DNA from: Gaertneriomyces semiglobifer
Lineage: Eukaryota; Chytridiomycota; Chytridiomycetes; Spizellomycetales; Spizellomycetaceae
Length of the DNA stretch: 64,000 bases
Direction of reading: 5' to 3'
NCBI GenBank assembly: GCA_025558075.1
Contig: JAHLKF010000006.1
Location: 186,001-250,000, forward strand
Shown here piece by piece: positions 48,901 through 59,586 of the stretch. Made by a program: the position numbers and the translations under genes. Position 1 is the stretch's first letter. The number at the start of each line of letters is the position of its first letter. Below the pieces are notes generated by a model. The model saw only the letters and a program-made list of their open reading frames with translations. It searched no databases and was not told where the DNA came from.

Positions 48901-51900
48901 TTGAGTTGGACACATATTCTGGTAAGCTAGAAACAAGTGGCGAAACTGGTGATGATATAACCTCCCCCAATTCTGGGTGCCCTCCCGGCAATTTCCAACT
49001 GCGCGAGAGGATTTCCTTTCGGATGCGCTGCCCGAAGTACGGATTGATATCCGACCACATAATGGTGGAGAACATCAACAATTCTTCACAAAAGTTTGCC
49101 GTTGAAGTGCGACTGTTTGCTGATCCGGGTTTGGTCGAACTCAAGGATTTTGGTGAAGGGCTTCTTATGAAGTCATCTCCAGGGAGGTCCGATGTGCCGG
49201 CATTGGAATGGGACGAAGGCTATCTGGAACTCGTCTCTGATGAGAGTGCTAAACCCGGTGTCATTCCAAAATTGGTGCACGTCGAGGACAGTCCAATTGG
49301 GGACTACACGCGTGCATTCCGGGTGGAAAACCTTTCTGGCCGTGCGGTTCGCATGGTCCCAAGGAGTGATGTCCCTGTAAAGCTCGCGTGGCAACTCCCG
49401 CCAGGCGCACCAGATTCTCCATTAGACATCTCGGAATCTAGGCTGTCCAGCGAGGTGTGGCCACCGTGTGGTGACGAAGTTGTCATCCCTGTCAAGGGCA
49501 AAGTGATTGCGTACGTCACCATCCCGAATCCGACACCAATCCTGAACGATGAAAAGACTGTTAAATCATTGACCATCGGAAAGAAAGCGTCGTGCCGTGG
49601 GATTCTGCGTCTTGAAGACGCAGAGGAAGGAACTGTGTATAAGGTGGTGACACTGGTGGCTAATTATTGCGTGACGCGCGGCGAAGTAGTACCCACCACG
49701 ATTGATGTCGGGAAAGTGGGTCACTTCAATCGATGGGAAGATGTCAAAATAAACTTCACAATTCGCAACACCGCGGAGATCGGCTTGCGCTATGCAATTG
49801 ACTTACCCGAGTGCCTGAAGCCCACGAAGGACGAGTCTACTACCAAAGCACCCTGCATTGCTGCTGGCGATTCGCACTGCATTGAAGTCGTATTGAAACC
49901 TCAACTGCTCGATCTTTCGCTAGAGGGGCCCCAGCTATTACCGATCCGACTCAGGAATCTGTTCAATCCCAAGAACGACATGATTGTTAACGTCCTCGCA
50001 CAACTCACCCAATTCCAACTTCGTTTTGAAAGAATATCCTCTGGTCAGTTGGTCTTACCGCCTGTGACATACCCACGACTACCAAATACGCTACCATGTG
50101 ACAACTGGTTCACCATCCTCAACTCCTCTGATGAAGAAGTGAAATTTGAACTTGGCTTTTCGTTTGCACCCTATCTCGATGATCTCTTAAGGGTAGAAGT
50201 TCTCTCTCGCTTTTCTAACTCCCCGTTAACAGGCTCAATTTCTTTGGGCCCCCATGGTGCAATTGAAGTTAGGGTCCGTGCGAATGCACGGGAAGACATA
50301 CGCCTTTCGCCGGATCATCCGCAGTTTCAGGCGCTTACAGATAAAGAAAATGTTGTGTTTGGAAGTATATGGATAGCCTCGAAGGGGCAGCTTGCTGAAA
50401 GCGGCGCTAACGGCCCTGGAGTCATTGATTCTCCTCGAATGTCCGAGAGCATTTCCTTGCTCGGGAGTGTCACCGAGGGGCAAACGTTTAATCTGTCGGA
50501 AGAACGTGTTGAGTTTAGGACAATATTGATCTCTGACAGTGAGCAGGAAGACGAAGGGCCTGAGGAGGACGAAGATGAGCATACGCATGTGATCCGTACG
50601 CGAACGTCATCGGGACATTTCGATGCGTTGAGTTTGAAGGCACCTGAGGAGAAGGAGAATTCCTTACGCATGAATCTTCCGGCACAACGAGAAGTCATAT
50701 ATGTCACCAATTTGTCCACAACATTCCCGCTTGAATTCAAAGTTGCCGTAGAGTTTCCGATGGAAGTGCCGAATAGTGTGACGCTGTTTCGGATCACACC
50801 GCTCGATGATAATTTGTGCGGAACTGTAGCACCTGGCGATCGTCTAGCTTTAACTTTCGAACTACTGGATCCCACCATTGGTGGGATTTCTGATGACATC
50901 AAAGTCTTGTTCACGGATAAAAATTCGATCGGCAGGCAGCCTCAAGTGATATACGTGTCAATTGTGGAAGATATTACGCGCTCCCTCGTTGACGAAGATA
51001 ATTTTGCGAATGCCGACGGTGTCGAACGCTTGTTCTGGCCTAATCGCTTGCAGTCGGGTGAAGAAGGTAGTGTAGCAATCGTTACTGGCCAACCGGCTGT
51101 TGAAGAACCCGGATCGTCCATCGATGATGACGATGTCTCCTACTCCGACGCGTTATCGTCAGTCTCCGTCAGTGTCCCTGAGCGCACGCAGCCTTCTTCA
51201 GCAAGTCGCATGTCATACACTGAATCTCTGGCCAGCCAACCCCGTCGGAACGCAGGTGCGTTGTATCTGAGAGGCTGCAAGCGAGTTGCTGAAAGTAGGC
51301 ATACTACACATAATGACGTGGATGGACTTTACGAGCTGGATTTAGGCCAGCAGGATCTTGGGTCCGCATCGCCAATCAAGAAGCTTCATGTAGAGAACCC
51401 GACCGGCGACCGTATGTCTTATCGCATACGAGTGCTGGATGGCGACACCTCGTGGATATCGTTTAGCCGAATGGATGGTACTTTGGAAGGCGTTCGTGCC
51501 GGAGGGGTGCGCGACACACATGCTGTCACGCTCACATTCGCTACAACCGCTCGTGGAGTATACTCGACATACTTTGTCCTTGAGAATCTAGATAATGTCG
51601 TTGACACAAAGACTGTTCGGGTGACGATGGAAATCGTAGGTCGTCAAAACATTCGTAGAACGGCGTCAAGTGCTGCGCCTGTACCTTCAAGTTATACCGG
51701 TTCACCTGCTGAGCAACCATCAAATCATGTCTTTGACGTCTACGTCCATGGCCTAGACCCGACCGTTTCTACAATCCATATGGACAACCTGTACTTTGGC
51801 ACAGAGTATGCTGCGAGAAGTATGGTGATCCATAATCGAGAGTCTGTGCCATTGGAGTTCACGGTGAATAGTAGTTTGTCACACGATGATGAGACAGAGT

Positions 51901-53479
51901 TGCTGTTTTCACTCTCTCGAACAACTGGAAAATTGTTCAGGACCATAACGGTTGAGCCGGAATCACACGCACGAATATATATGCGATTGCTGCCGTCAGC
52001 GCTTTCGCAATACACTGTACGACGATCAGATTCGAGTTCGCCGAGTACGGTTGTGCCGGGGTTACAGCCGGATTTCACGTTTGAAGAGTCAGACCAGCGG
52101 TTCGAGAAGGAAATAGAGATTTACGTCAACTGCCGGCTAGTTAAGGACTATCAAAAAATTGTTACTTTGCACGCTGTGTGCCGACAACCGCAGATGTTAT
52201 TGTCGCAGCCAGACTGTTTTTTCAGAGGCTCAGTCAAGAGACGGGAACAAAGTGACAGTGCTGCAGGTACTAAGGAAGAAGGTACCAAAGACACATATCA
52301 GTGGAATATCAGGTTTCATGAGATGAGTGCACCTTTGGAGATTACCAACCTTTTAGCGGATCCCTTGGACTGCTGGATGCTCAATGACAGCATGTACTTC
52401 AATGTGGAAGTTGCGGACGAGCCTTTGGTGAGTGTGCCGACAAGCGCCGCCACCAATAAAGATAGCAACGACAACAACAACAATAGCAACAATAACAACG
52501 ATACCCACGAGATCAGTAACAGCAGCAGCAGCAACAATTTGGTGCTGGCGCCGGTGCTGTCTACAAACAACGGTCATGGAAATGGACAGATTCATGCAAA
52601 TACGCATCACCGTGTGACACTGAACATTCCTGCACACAAGTCACAACAAATTCGCATTGTACCCAAGATGGACATTGTCGGGCGAGACGCCGACCGGCTT
52701 CGTAAAGAAAAATACGTTGTTGAACATGTGACGCTGTATAACCGACGTCGACCACGAGAGCGGCGATATTTTGTGATTCGAGTGAGTCTTGGACATTTAA
52801 GCGAGTTTGCAATTGCGAGCGGGTCGAGGCATAGTTTTTGTGTACTTGAAAGGGCGATTATCCGACTTGGGCGGGAGATGGAGGCGCGAGAGGCGCTGGA
52901 CTGGGTGGAAGAGCATCCAGGGGATACTAATCACCAAGTCCTGAGTGGTAGTGGAGAAGACGGAGGTGATTCGTTCTTCAGGTATATTTATATTGTGGAT
53001 CAGTTAGTCTTTTACGGGACTCGAGAGCATGTTTCGGAAAGTTATGCGCAGCTGGCGCATTTACTCTTCAGGTATGTGAGAAACGATGAGCGAGCATAGA
53101 TGACCATCAAGCTGACAGTTCATTTGTTTTTCTTTTGGCCAGCACATTATTCTCAAAACCTGTATTCAAGTCACGGGCACCAGGATTACTGCCTCCTATG
53201 TATTCAGTGCTGCCTGCATCGTCAACGCTATCAGCGTCGTCATCAGCGGCTCCCACCCCGGGTATATCACTTGCAACGTCTGGAGGCACAGGAATACCAA
53301 CCAGCGCCATCGCGGACTCACCGTCGACTGGACCCATCACACCCATATGGCCGCAGCATCTGGCGAAATGGATCCGAGTATTCCTGTACTTTATGGACTT
53401 TTTCCCTGGACAGCGGTGGCCCGCGCTAGAACCGTTACGAGCACTGATGAAGGGTCTCGTTCTGCCGTCCGCCGGTTGA
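42975..53479 (+). CDS. Giant ASH/MSP-domain repeat protein, unknown function
   Basis: Two exons, 42975-53071 (10,097 nt) and 53143-53479, give 3,477 residues. Recurrent Ig-like beta units begin with I/L-D-F/L-G and continue ...F-x-I/V-x-N-x-S; examples at residues ~430 (LDFGDCST), 663, 775 (IDFGSVTL), 1142 (INFGSMNK), 1250, 1658, 1769, 1939, 2243 and 2789. This is the pattern of ASH/MSP-type domains seen in HYDIN, CFAP47 and other ciliary or centrosomal proteins. A charged coiled coil lies near residues 1,330-1,375 and an Asn/Ser-rich tract near 3,160-3,190. There is no signal peptide or membrane helix. A GTATGT...GGCCAG intron removes the stop at 53099 and adds a Ser/Thr/Pro-rich C-terminal tail. 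The function is not established; a structural role is inferred. Confidence 0.85.
52456..52536 (+). repeat. Asn/Ser codon microsatellite in the giant gene
   Basis: AAC/AAT and AGC runs encode an Asn- and Ser-rich low-complexity stretch near the end of the protein. Confidence 0.75.
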
Positions 53480-54006
53480 GAGTTTCTCTCGTGTACTGTA
53501 CTTACGACGTCACCAACCTTTCCATCAAAGGACTCATGCCGATGCTGGGCGGCAACCATTTATGTATCATTTATATATCTATTATTCCACGGAGCCTAAC
53601 GTAGCGTCTGCGTATGGCCGTCGCCTATGAATTTTCGCATTTGAGGACCTTTTAAATGGCGCATTGCGCGTTCATTTAACTTTATGACTGTGCCGCTTTG
53701 GGTGGATGTCGATGACTGTGCCTTTCATTCATTTCACGGCACAGTCACCCAACCTGTGGCACAGTTTGCGAAGCATTGAGCATTTCGCAGAAACGGCGAA
53801 AGAAAAGGTCACGTCGCCTCAGCTGACGGTGGTCTGTTCGCACGCGTGAGTTGCATTCGACGGACGACGACGAACGACGACGAGGAAAGCGAAAGCGAGA
53901 AGCGAGAAGCGAAGGAGAGAGAGGAGCGAGCGAGAGAGAGAAAGTAGAGGAACGACTAGGACGGACGAACGTTGGTGTGCAAGGCAAATTCCAACAGGAA
54001 GAAACA
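53480..54006. promoter_or_regulatory. Intergenic / bHLH gene 5' region
   Basis: About 530 bases. A CGACGA tract at 53864-53884 is followed by a purine-rich GA run to about 53970, probably 5' UTR or core promoter of the bHLH gene. Confidence 0.5.
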
Positions 54007-55215
54007 ATGTCGCTGCTATCGGTTCAGCAGCCTCAATCCCCCCAACACCCCGACGACAACCACAACCACAATAGCCACAAGCAACCATCACAATCACAAC
54101 AGCAGCAGCAACAACAGCAGTCACGGCAGTTACAACAGGAGCATTCACCTCTACCCGACGCTCCGGCGTCGCAGGACGACAAAGGAACCGTCAAGCTTAA
54201 ACATGGAGGTAGCGATGCAAACAGCAACGATGGGACGGCTAAACTGAGTAAATCACCCAGTTCGTCAAGTATCACTCTACCATCTCTTGCGGCCGCAATC
54301 TCCAATCCAGACTCAGAGCAACACACAGACACAGATGAAGCACAGGCGCAGGCACAAGCACAAGCACAAGTGTACCAACAGTTGCAACAACATTCGCAAC
54401 ATCTATCTGAAGCGCAGCAGCTGATAGCTCAGGCAACAACTCAGCATGGACTCATGCAACAAATGGCGAATATGATCGCCCAAATCAACGGCGGGTTTGG
54501 CGTCAGCGGTCTTAACGCGGGTGTAGCTAATCTGCAGTCCAACCCTGCAGCTGCTGCTGCCGCTGCCGCCGCTGCTCAGACTTTGGCCGCCAGTGCCAGT
54601 CAACAGCAGCAACAGCAACAACAACAACAGCAGCAGCAACAACAGAGACAGCAACAGCGCCAACCGCAGCAGCAAGAACTTTCACCTGAGCAAGGTGGGA
54701 ATCTGATCCTTTCAGCCGCTACTGGCCTGCCGATCACGCACCCGCACGCGTTTAGCACGACTAAAGCTCCAGTCGGGTCCGAAGAATGGCTGCGCCTGCG
54801 ACGAGAAAATCATAAAGAGGTCGAACGACGCCGTCGGGAGACAATCAATGACGGGATAAACGAAATTGCCAAGCTCATTCCAGAAGGCGAGAAGAATAAA
54901 GGCCGCGTTCTACAACGTGCCGTACAATACATACATCAGCTAAAAGAGGCTGAGACGACCAACCTGGAAAAATGGACGCTCGAGAAATTGCTGTGTGAGC
55001 AGGCCATCCAGGAATTGAGTAATCAGGTAGAGGCGCTGAAACAAGAAAACGACGCATTGAGACAGCAGGTCGCGGTTTTAAGCGCCAATCAAGGTTTGGT
55101 GTCCGGTGGTGGACCTAGTGGCGATGAAAACACAGACTCTTTAGGTGAAGGCCCGAGTAGGAAGAGGCCGCGCATCGACGTGGATGATGTCGCGGATACA
55201 AACCACAACGAGTGA
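54007..55215 (+). CDS. bHLH-leucine zipper transcription factor, Cbf1/USF type
   Basis: Single exon, 402 residues. The DNA-binding part near residues 265-320 has HKEVERRRRETINDGINEIAKLIP; His, Glu and Arg of H-x3-E-x2-R-R are the E-box (CACGTG) contact residues. The loop and helix 2 (KGRVLQRAVQYIHQL) lead into a heptad-leucine coil ending LRQQVAVL. The N-terminal two thirds are Gln-rich with CAG tracts, typical of activation or low-complexity regions. The acidic tail has a basic RKRPRIDVDDV element. Cbf1 homologues control sulfur metabolism, respiration or ribosomal protein genes in various fungi. The TCACGTGA boxes upstream of eS17 and uS4 are possible targets. The frame is open upstream but without an ATG. 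Confidence 0.92.
   Translation: MSLLSVQQPQSPQHPDDNHNHNSHKQPSQSQQQQQQQQSRQLQQEHSPLPDAPASQDDKGTVKLKHGGSDANSNDGTAKLSKSPSSSSITLPSLAAAISNPDSEQHTDTDEAQAQAQAQAQVYQQLQQHSQHLSEAQQLIAQATTQHGLMQQMANMIAQINGGFGVSGLNAGVANLQSNPAAAAAAAAAAQTLAASASQQQQQQQQQQQQQQQRQQQRQPQQQELSPEQGGNLILSAATGLPITHPHAFSTTKAPVGSEEWLRLRRENHKEVERRRRETINDGINEIAKLIPEGEKNKGRVLQRAVQYIHQLKEAETTNLEKWTLEKLLCEQAIQELSNQVEALKQENDALRQQVAVLSANQGLVSGGGPSGDENTDSLGEGPSRKRPRIDVDDVADTNHNE
54602..54655 (+). repeat. CAG/CAA tract (polyglutamine) in the bHLH gene
   Basis: About 17 near-consecutive Gln codons, mixed CAG and CAA, with one Arg near the end. A shorter tract is at 54098-54120 and an alanine-codon run is at 54547-54575. Confidence 0.85.
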
Positions 55216-55551
55216 AGTATCCTTCCGGATGCTTTAGCGCTTGTCTCACACAAGGGCACTTATGGCATGCAGCCTGATAAAACAAGTTACATTGGAAATC
55301 ACAATGTACAGCGCTATTACGTAGTCGTGGTAGTACCATGTGTGTTTGTTATAGTAAATAGCCAGGAATTTATGCTACTATCTTGTACCGATGTGTTGTC
55401 TAAGGCGCATTTTGGATATTCAAGAGGAATCGCGCAGTCCCTACTCCTGATTCCTAGCCTACGCTCCACAATCATCAACTCAGTATTACGCTTCGCGCGG
55501 ATGGGCAAAAGAATCAGGCCTCGAAATTAAAGTCTATCGAATCTATAAAAT
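55216..55551. other. Convergent 3' region, bHLH / COQ8
   Basis: 336 bases between converging stop codons; nothing else seen. Confidence 0.5.
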
Positions 55552-57528
55552 CTACGCTGTTGTCTTTGTTCCAGCCTGCTTATGTACCTGCCAGCAGCTT
55601 TCGAAAATCTCTTTACACCTGATCTTTGCTCGCAGTTTAGTACATAACAGAAACGCCCCACTCAACTTGCGATGCAGTGAGTACGTCTCTTCCGGTGGAG
55701 GTGTCAGGCGTTCCCGCAGCATAAGCGGGATCTCCGCACGGACCCGATCTGTCACATCTTGAGCTGCAAAGTCATACAAGTCTGCACTGCTTTGCCGGAA
55801 GGGTTCAGAAAGGGTCAGAATTGAATTGACATGTGCATTTGTCATGGCCTGCACCGAATGCTATCAATAAAGTTTCGAGCAGCAAAACACTTAAGGTTCG
55901 AGCTCACCTGACTCTCCAAGCCCGTCAGAAATCCGAGCTGTTGGGACCAATACGCGCATCCCTCGCGATCTCCAACAGCAGCGGCCCGCAACACTTGCAT
56001 ATACTTGTCGGTGAAACTCTTATCAAACTCTCGTACAGCACCAAAATCTAGTAAGTGAATGGTATCCGTGTGTGCATCGTAGAGGAAGTTGGACCAATTC
56101 GGATCGGTTTGCATGTATCGGAACTCGAAAAGTTCTTGTAAACACAGACGGAGAATTCGTTCACCAATGCTATTGCGAGTGTGTTGTGGCAGGTCAGACA
56201 GCGATCCAATAGGTAAACCGTTCACGAAGTCCGTTGTGAGAACTTGTCGCGTACTTAAGTCAAAGTGAACAGAGGGGACGGAGAGCCCAGAAGAGCCGCG
56301 TGTGAGCTCCGCAAACCGCCGCATGCCTTCTGCCTCCCTCAAATAGTCGCACTCCCAAGCTAGTTCTTTTCGCGCAACCCGGATGGTGTTATCCAAATAG
56401 AGCCCTTTCGGCAAAAAGTTGCTGAACAGAATCAACGTCCTGAGATTGTCCAGATCGCTGTCAATGCTGTTTGCAACTCCCGGGTATTGTACTTTTACAG
56501 CGACTGTCCTTCCATTCTTCAAAACCGCCTTATGCACCTGACCTATAGATGCAGCGGCAATTGGCATTAAATCAAAACTCTCAAACTTGTCCCTCCAATT
56601 CTTCCCAAGTTCATTCGCCAGTGTCTTCTCCAGCTGGGAGTCCGGCATGTAGTTTGCACTATTCTGCACTCTCAGGAGTATACTCTCGAATTCTGATGGT
56701 ATCATGGTGTGGTCTTGTATACTGAGCATCTGGCCCAGCTTCAAGGCAGCTCCGCGCATACGCGATAGCTTGTTCACTATGCGTTCAACATTAGACGAGC
56801 TGAGAACCAGTGATGTCCCACTACCTTGCGACAAGCCGGTTGCTCGCTTGACGGCTTCTCCTATGGTGCCCATTCCGACACTTGCTGCTAAGCTGCCGTA
56901 GTGCCAAAGGCGTCCAACCCGAGTCGCTGGCACCCTGGACTGTCTGAGCAAAGCTGGCTCATTTTGAGCTGAGGTAGCACGTCTTTCCGCAGGCTCCTCT
57001 ACTGCAGAATGTCGTAGTAGTTCCGATGATAATAGATCTGGATCCGCAAGTGGTGTAGGTTTCAATGTTGATGGTAGTGTGATAGGTGGAGCCACAGTTG
57101 CCCGGTCGTGCGGTATCACATCAGTCGGCGGTGCACTAAAGGACACAGGAACAGGCGAGGTTTCTTTCAACGGAGCTGGAACCAATGTTTCTTTAGCCTT
57201 TCGTGAATGGGGTTAGTTATAATGTTGCATGTCTGTTGCTGTGGACAACTCACCACTGGTACTGTCACAGCCAAGCCTTCCTCCGTTGCGGTGGGTTTAG
57301 GAATTGGTTTCTGACGGCTACTCCAAACGTCGCCGAGAGCCCTTGGGATACTGCTAGTTTTGACATAATTGCTTACTCTCGTGCCTTGTTGTGATGCTAC
57401 GTTTTGCAGAACTTGTCGAGATGCAAGCAGTAGCACTAAAGCAATCACCCAAATGATTAGCTACATCGAGATGCAGCCGTTACAAATGTACGCTCACCCA
57501 GAGCATCTGCGATTCCCTTTGAGCCCAT
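55552..57528 (-). CDS. COQ8: COQ8/ABC1 atypical kinase-like ATPase
   Basis: Four exons, 57528-57498, 57435-57254, 57197-55908 and 55848-55552, give 599 residues. COQ8 supports assembly of the coenzyme Q synthesis complex on the matrix side of the inner mitochondrial membrane. Motifs: RMRGAALKLGQMLS (the invariant KxGQ element), AAASIGQVHKA (Ala-rich loop replacing the Gly-rich loop), VAVKVQYPGV (ATP lysine), QTDPNWSNFLYD (catalytic loop) and LLDFGAVREF (DFG). A Pro/Ser-rich stretch separates the N-terminal helix from the domain. The end AQDVTDRVRAEIPLMLRERLTPPPEE is conserved in the family. Confidence 0.95.
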
Positions 57529-58341
57529 CAGGCACCTATTGTAGTCTTCAAATTCAAGCAAGAAACTGTAAGAAGTTTAACAAGGGCCTCGCAGATCTTG
57601 GATTCGCGTTGACAAGTTCCGAGTTCAAACAGCCAAGTTCGGCGATTGTCCGTTAACGCCTTTGTTACAACGATGCAAAGAAGCTAGGTCTGAGCTTATA
57701 CGGAAAACATGCCCGGCAACCTAATACTTTTGACTCAATTCTCCCACAGGCCAGCATGATGTCCTATTCATTTAATACTGTACGGAATCAACGGCCAGTT
57801 GCTGCTACTTGATGATAGTTACTCGCCGACTTCTTGCCTTTATTGCCCACAGCAAGGAATTGTTGTTCTGTCACTGCGCTTGTTTTCAAACTCATAGGAT
57901 GCATGCCAGACTGTAGAATTCATGTCTTCACCACTCTGTCACCAAACCTACGCGCCACAAGTCATGCCTGCCAGCATACCATCGACAGACTGGTGATGCC
58001 TAGGTCCAGTTGTGTTGAATTGAGCAGAACACGGGACTTCAGGAGTTCCCGCATTTCTCTGCCGAGCACCAGTATCCGCGGTTGGGTTCTGTTCCACTTC
58101 CAGCGTTGAAGTGGTCATGAACGGCGTGTGGGTGGGCGAAATACGGGAGGGCAGAACGCATAGAGGTAACTACCACAATCAGGACAGCTTGAAGGAAGGA
58201 AATGAAGTGAAGAGATTGATTGTGATCAGCAATTAAGTGCTGATGGTTTCACTCTTGCTTGGTACACCCGGCCGATAATCATATTCAAATGTTATATCCA
58301 CGGATGTTGCAACAGCCCTCACATATCATAGAAATGATACT
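57529..58341. other. Intergenic, COQ8 promoter / UBC6 3' side
   Basis: About 810 bases. Several short frames exist, none with protein-like composition; no repeat or RNA gene recognised. Confidence 0.45.
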
Positions 58342-59224
58342 TCATACCTCCACGCCAACCCGTTCGACAACTTTCATCATCACCATGTATCCCACCACGC
58401 CCACTGCAAGCCATCGCCATAGCATTTGACATGTGGACTTTCGCTGTTGTTGCTGCTGCTGCTGTTGTGGCTGCTGTTGTTGCTGCGCGCGCAGATGATG
58501 GGATGCTGCAAGCGGCGGCCTGTCCTGTTGCATTCTCCGCAGTGTGCCTTCTTCTCGTTCCTGTGGTATCGGTAGATGCGACTCCTCCCCCAATCCAGCT
58601 CGTCTCCGAACTCCATCTACATCCGTTGCGTTGTTGCGTTCACTTCTGGGGTTTTTCATTGGCGCATTCGGTAAGTCAACCATTTCAGCGCCACTCAGTT
58701 CAGGCCATACATCCCTGAACCGCTTTTGCTCAATATTCCACCCATGGCTTTTTCTTGCAAATATCCGCTTTTCATCCATGGATGTGCGAATGCTTCCCGT
58801 TGTCGCACTGTCTTCCAACATAAAGGATAACAGGCCAGTCAGGATGGTGGATACTGACCAAGCCGGATTCCACGTATTCGCTACAATTTAGTGGGACTCA
58901 GCAATACGATAACGGGAGCAATACAAACTGAGAGCACTTACGATGATAATCACTCATACTCAAACACAAACGATAATCACACATGAATCGACCATTCGGT
59001 GTCAACATCCGGATGCTGGGCGGTTTATACGGGTATTCACCAGGAAACACAATTTTCCCCCAGTACTCGCCACCCTCATAAGGAGAGTCTGGCGGACCTC
59101 TGATGATGTAGTGCCATTCAAGGATATTGGATTCAAGTGGTTTGGCGAGGATATAGTCGGGTGGGTTGCGGGTTATGTGGAGGTATTCTTTCGTAAGGCG
59201 GCGATGGGCAGCCTTTGAAGCCAT
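58342..59224 (-). CDS. UBC6: UBC6/UBE2J-type tail-anchored ubiquitin-conjugating enzyme
   Basis: Two exons, 59224-58942 and 58880-58342, give 273 residues. The E2 fold: RRLTKEYLHITRNPPDYI, EWHYIIRGPPDSPYEGG, FPGEYPYKPPSIRMLTPNGRF (TxNGRF instead of HPN, as in UBC6), active-site Cys in RLCLSMSDY, then WNPAWSVSTILTGLLSFM. The intron falls just after the active site. A linker with a polyglutamine run leads to a C-terminal hydrophobic anchor (WLAVGVVGYMVMM). The family works in ER-associated degradation with the catalytic face in the cytosol. Confidence 0.94.
58440..58497 (-). repeat. CAG/CAA tract (polyglutamine) in UBC6-like gene
   Basis: Two runs of Gln codons encoding QQQQQPQQQQQQQQ just before the membrane anchor. 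Confidence 0.85.
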
Positions 59225-59586
59225 GTTGGGTTATACTCAAAAGGGAGTTGTTCCTCCTTTGGATTGGATTGTAGAAGCCGGTTATCTGCTTGTCGTTCGT
59301 ACCTTGGTGTTGTCTGTTCTCAGCGACAATAGTTATTAGAAAGTCGAAGGCGGCGACGCGGCCGTGACGCTGGGGTTAGGGTTAATAGCCACTTGGCGCG
59401 CCGAGCAACTGCGATTCCAAATACAATATTCATCCAACCACCGCAACTAATGGACGCCCGTCCTGACGGAGGCCCGCATCGTGATCATCCCCCTCTACTA
59501 TCCTACCCTTCCTTCTCTTCAACTCTATCAACTGTATATGGAACATTCGCGACATCCTTTCTTTCAGGAGAAGCGACTCGACAATC
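59225..59586. promoter_or_regulatory. UBC6 promoter region with telomere-like hexamer
   Basis: 362 bases. GGTTAGGGTTA at 59374-59384 is a telobox-like element (the fungal telomere unit is TTAGGG), about 150 bases upstream of the UBC6 start. Teloboxes bind Tbf1-type factors in fungi. Confidence 0.35.

Noticed and set aside
53135..53479. Separate small gene after the giant gene
   Set aside because: A GTATGT donor at 53072 and a pyrimidine-rich GGCCAG acceptor at 53142 join it in frame to the giant gene, so it is the last exon.
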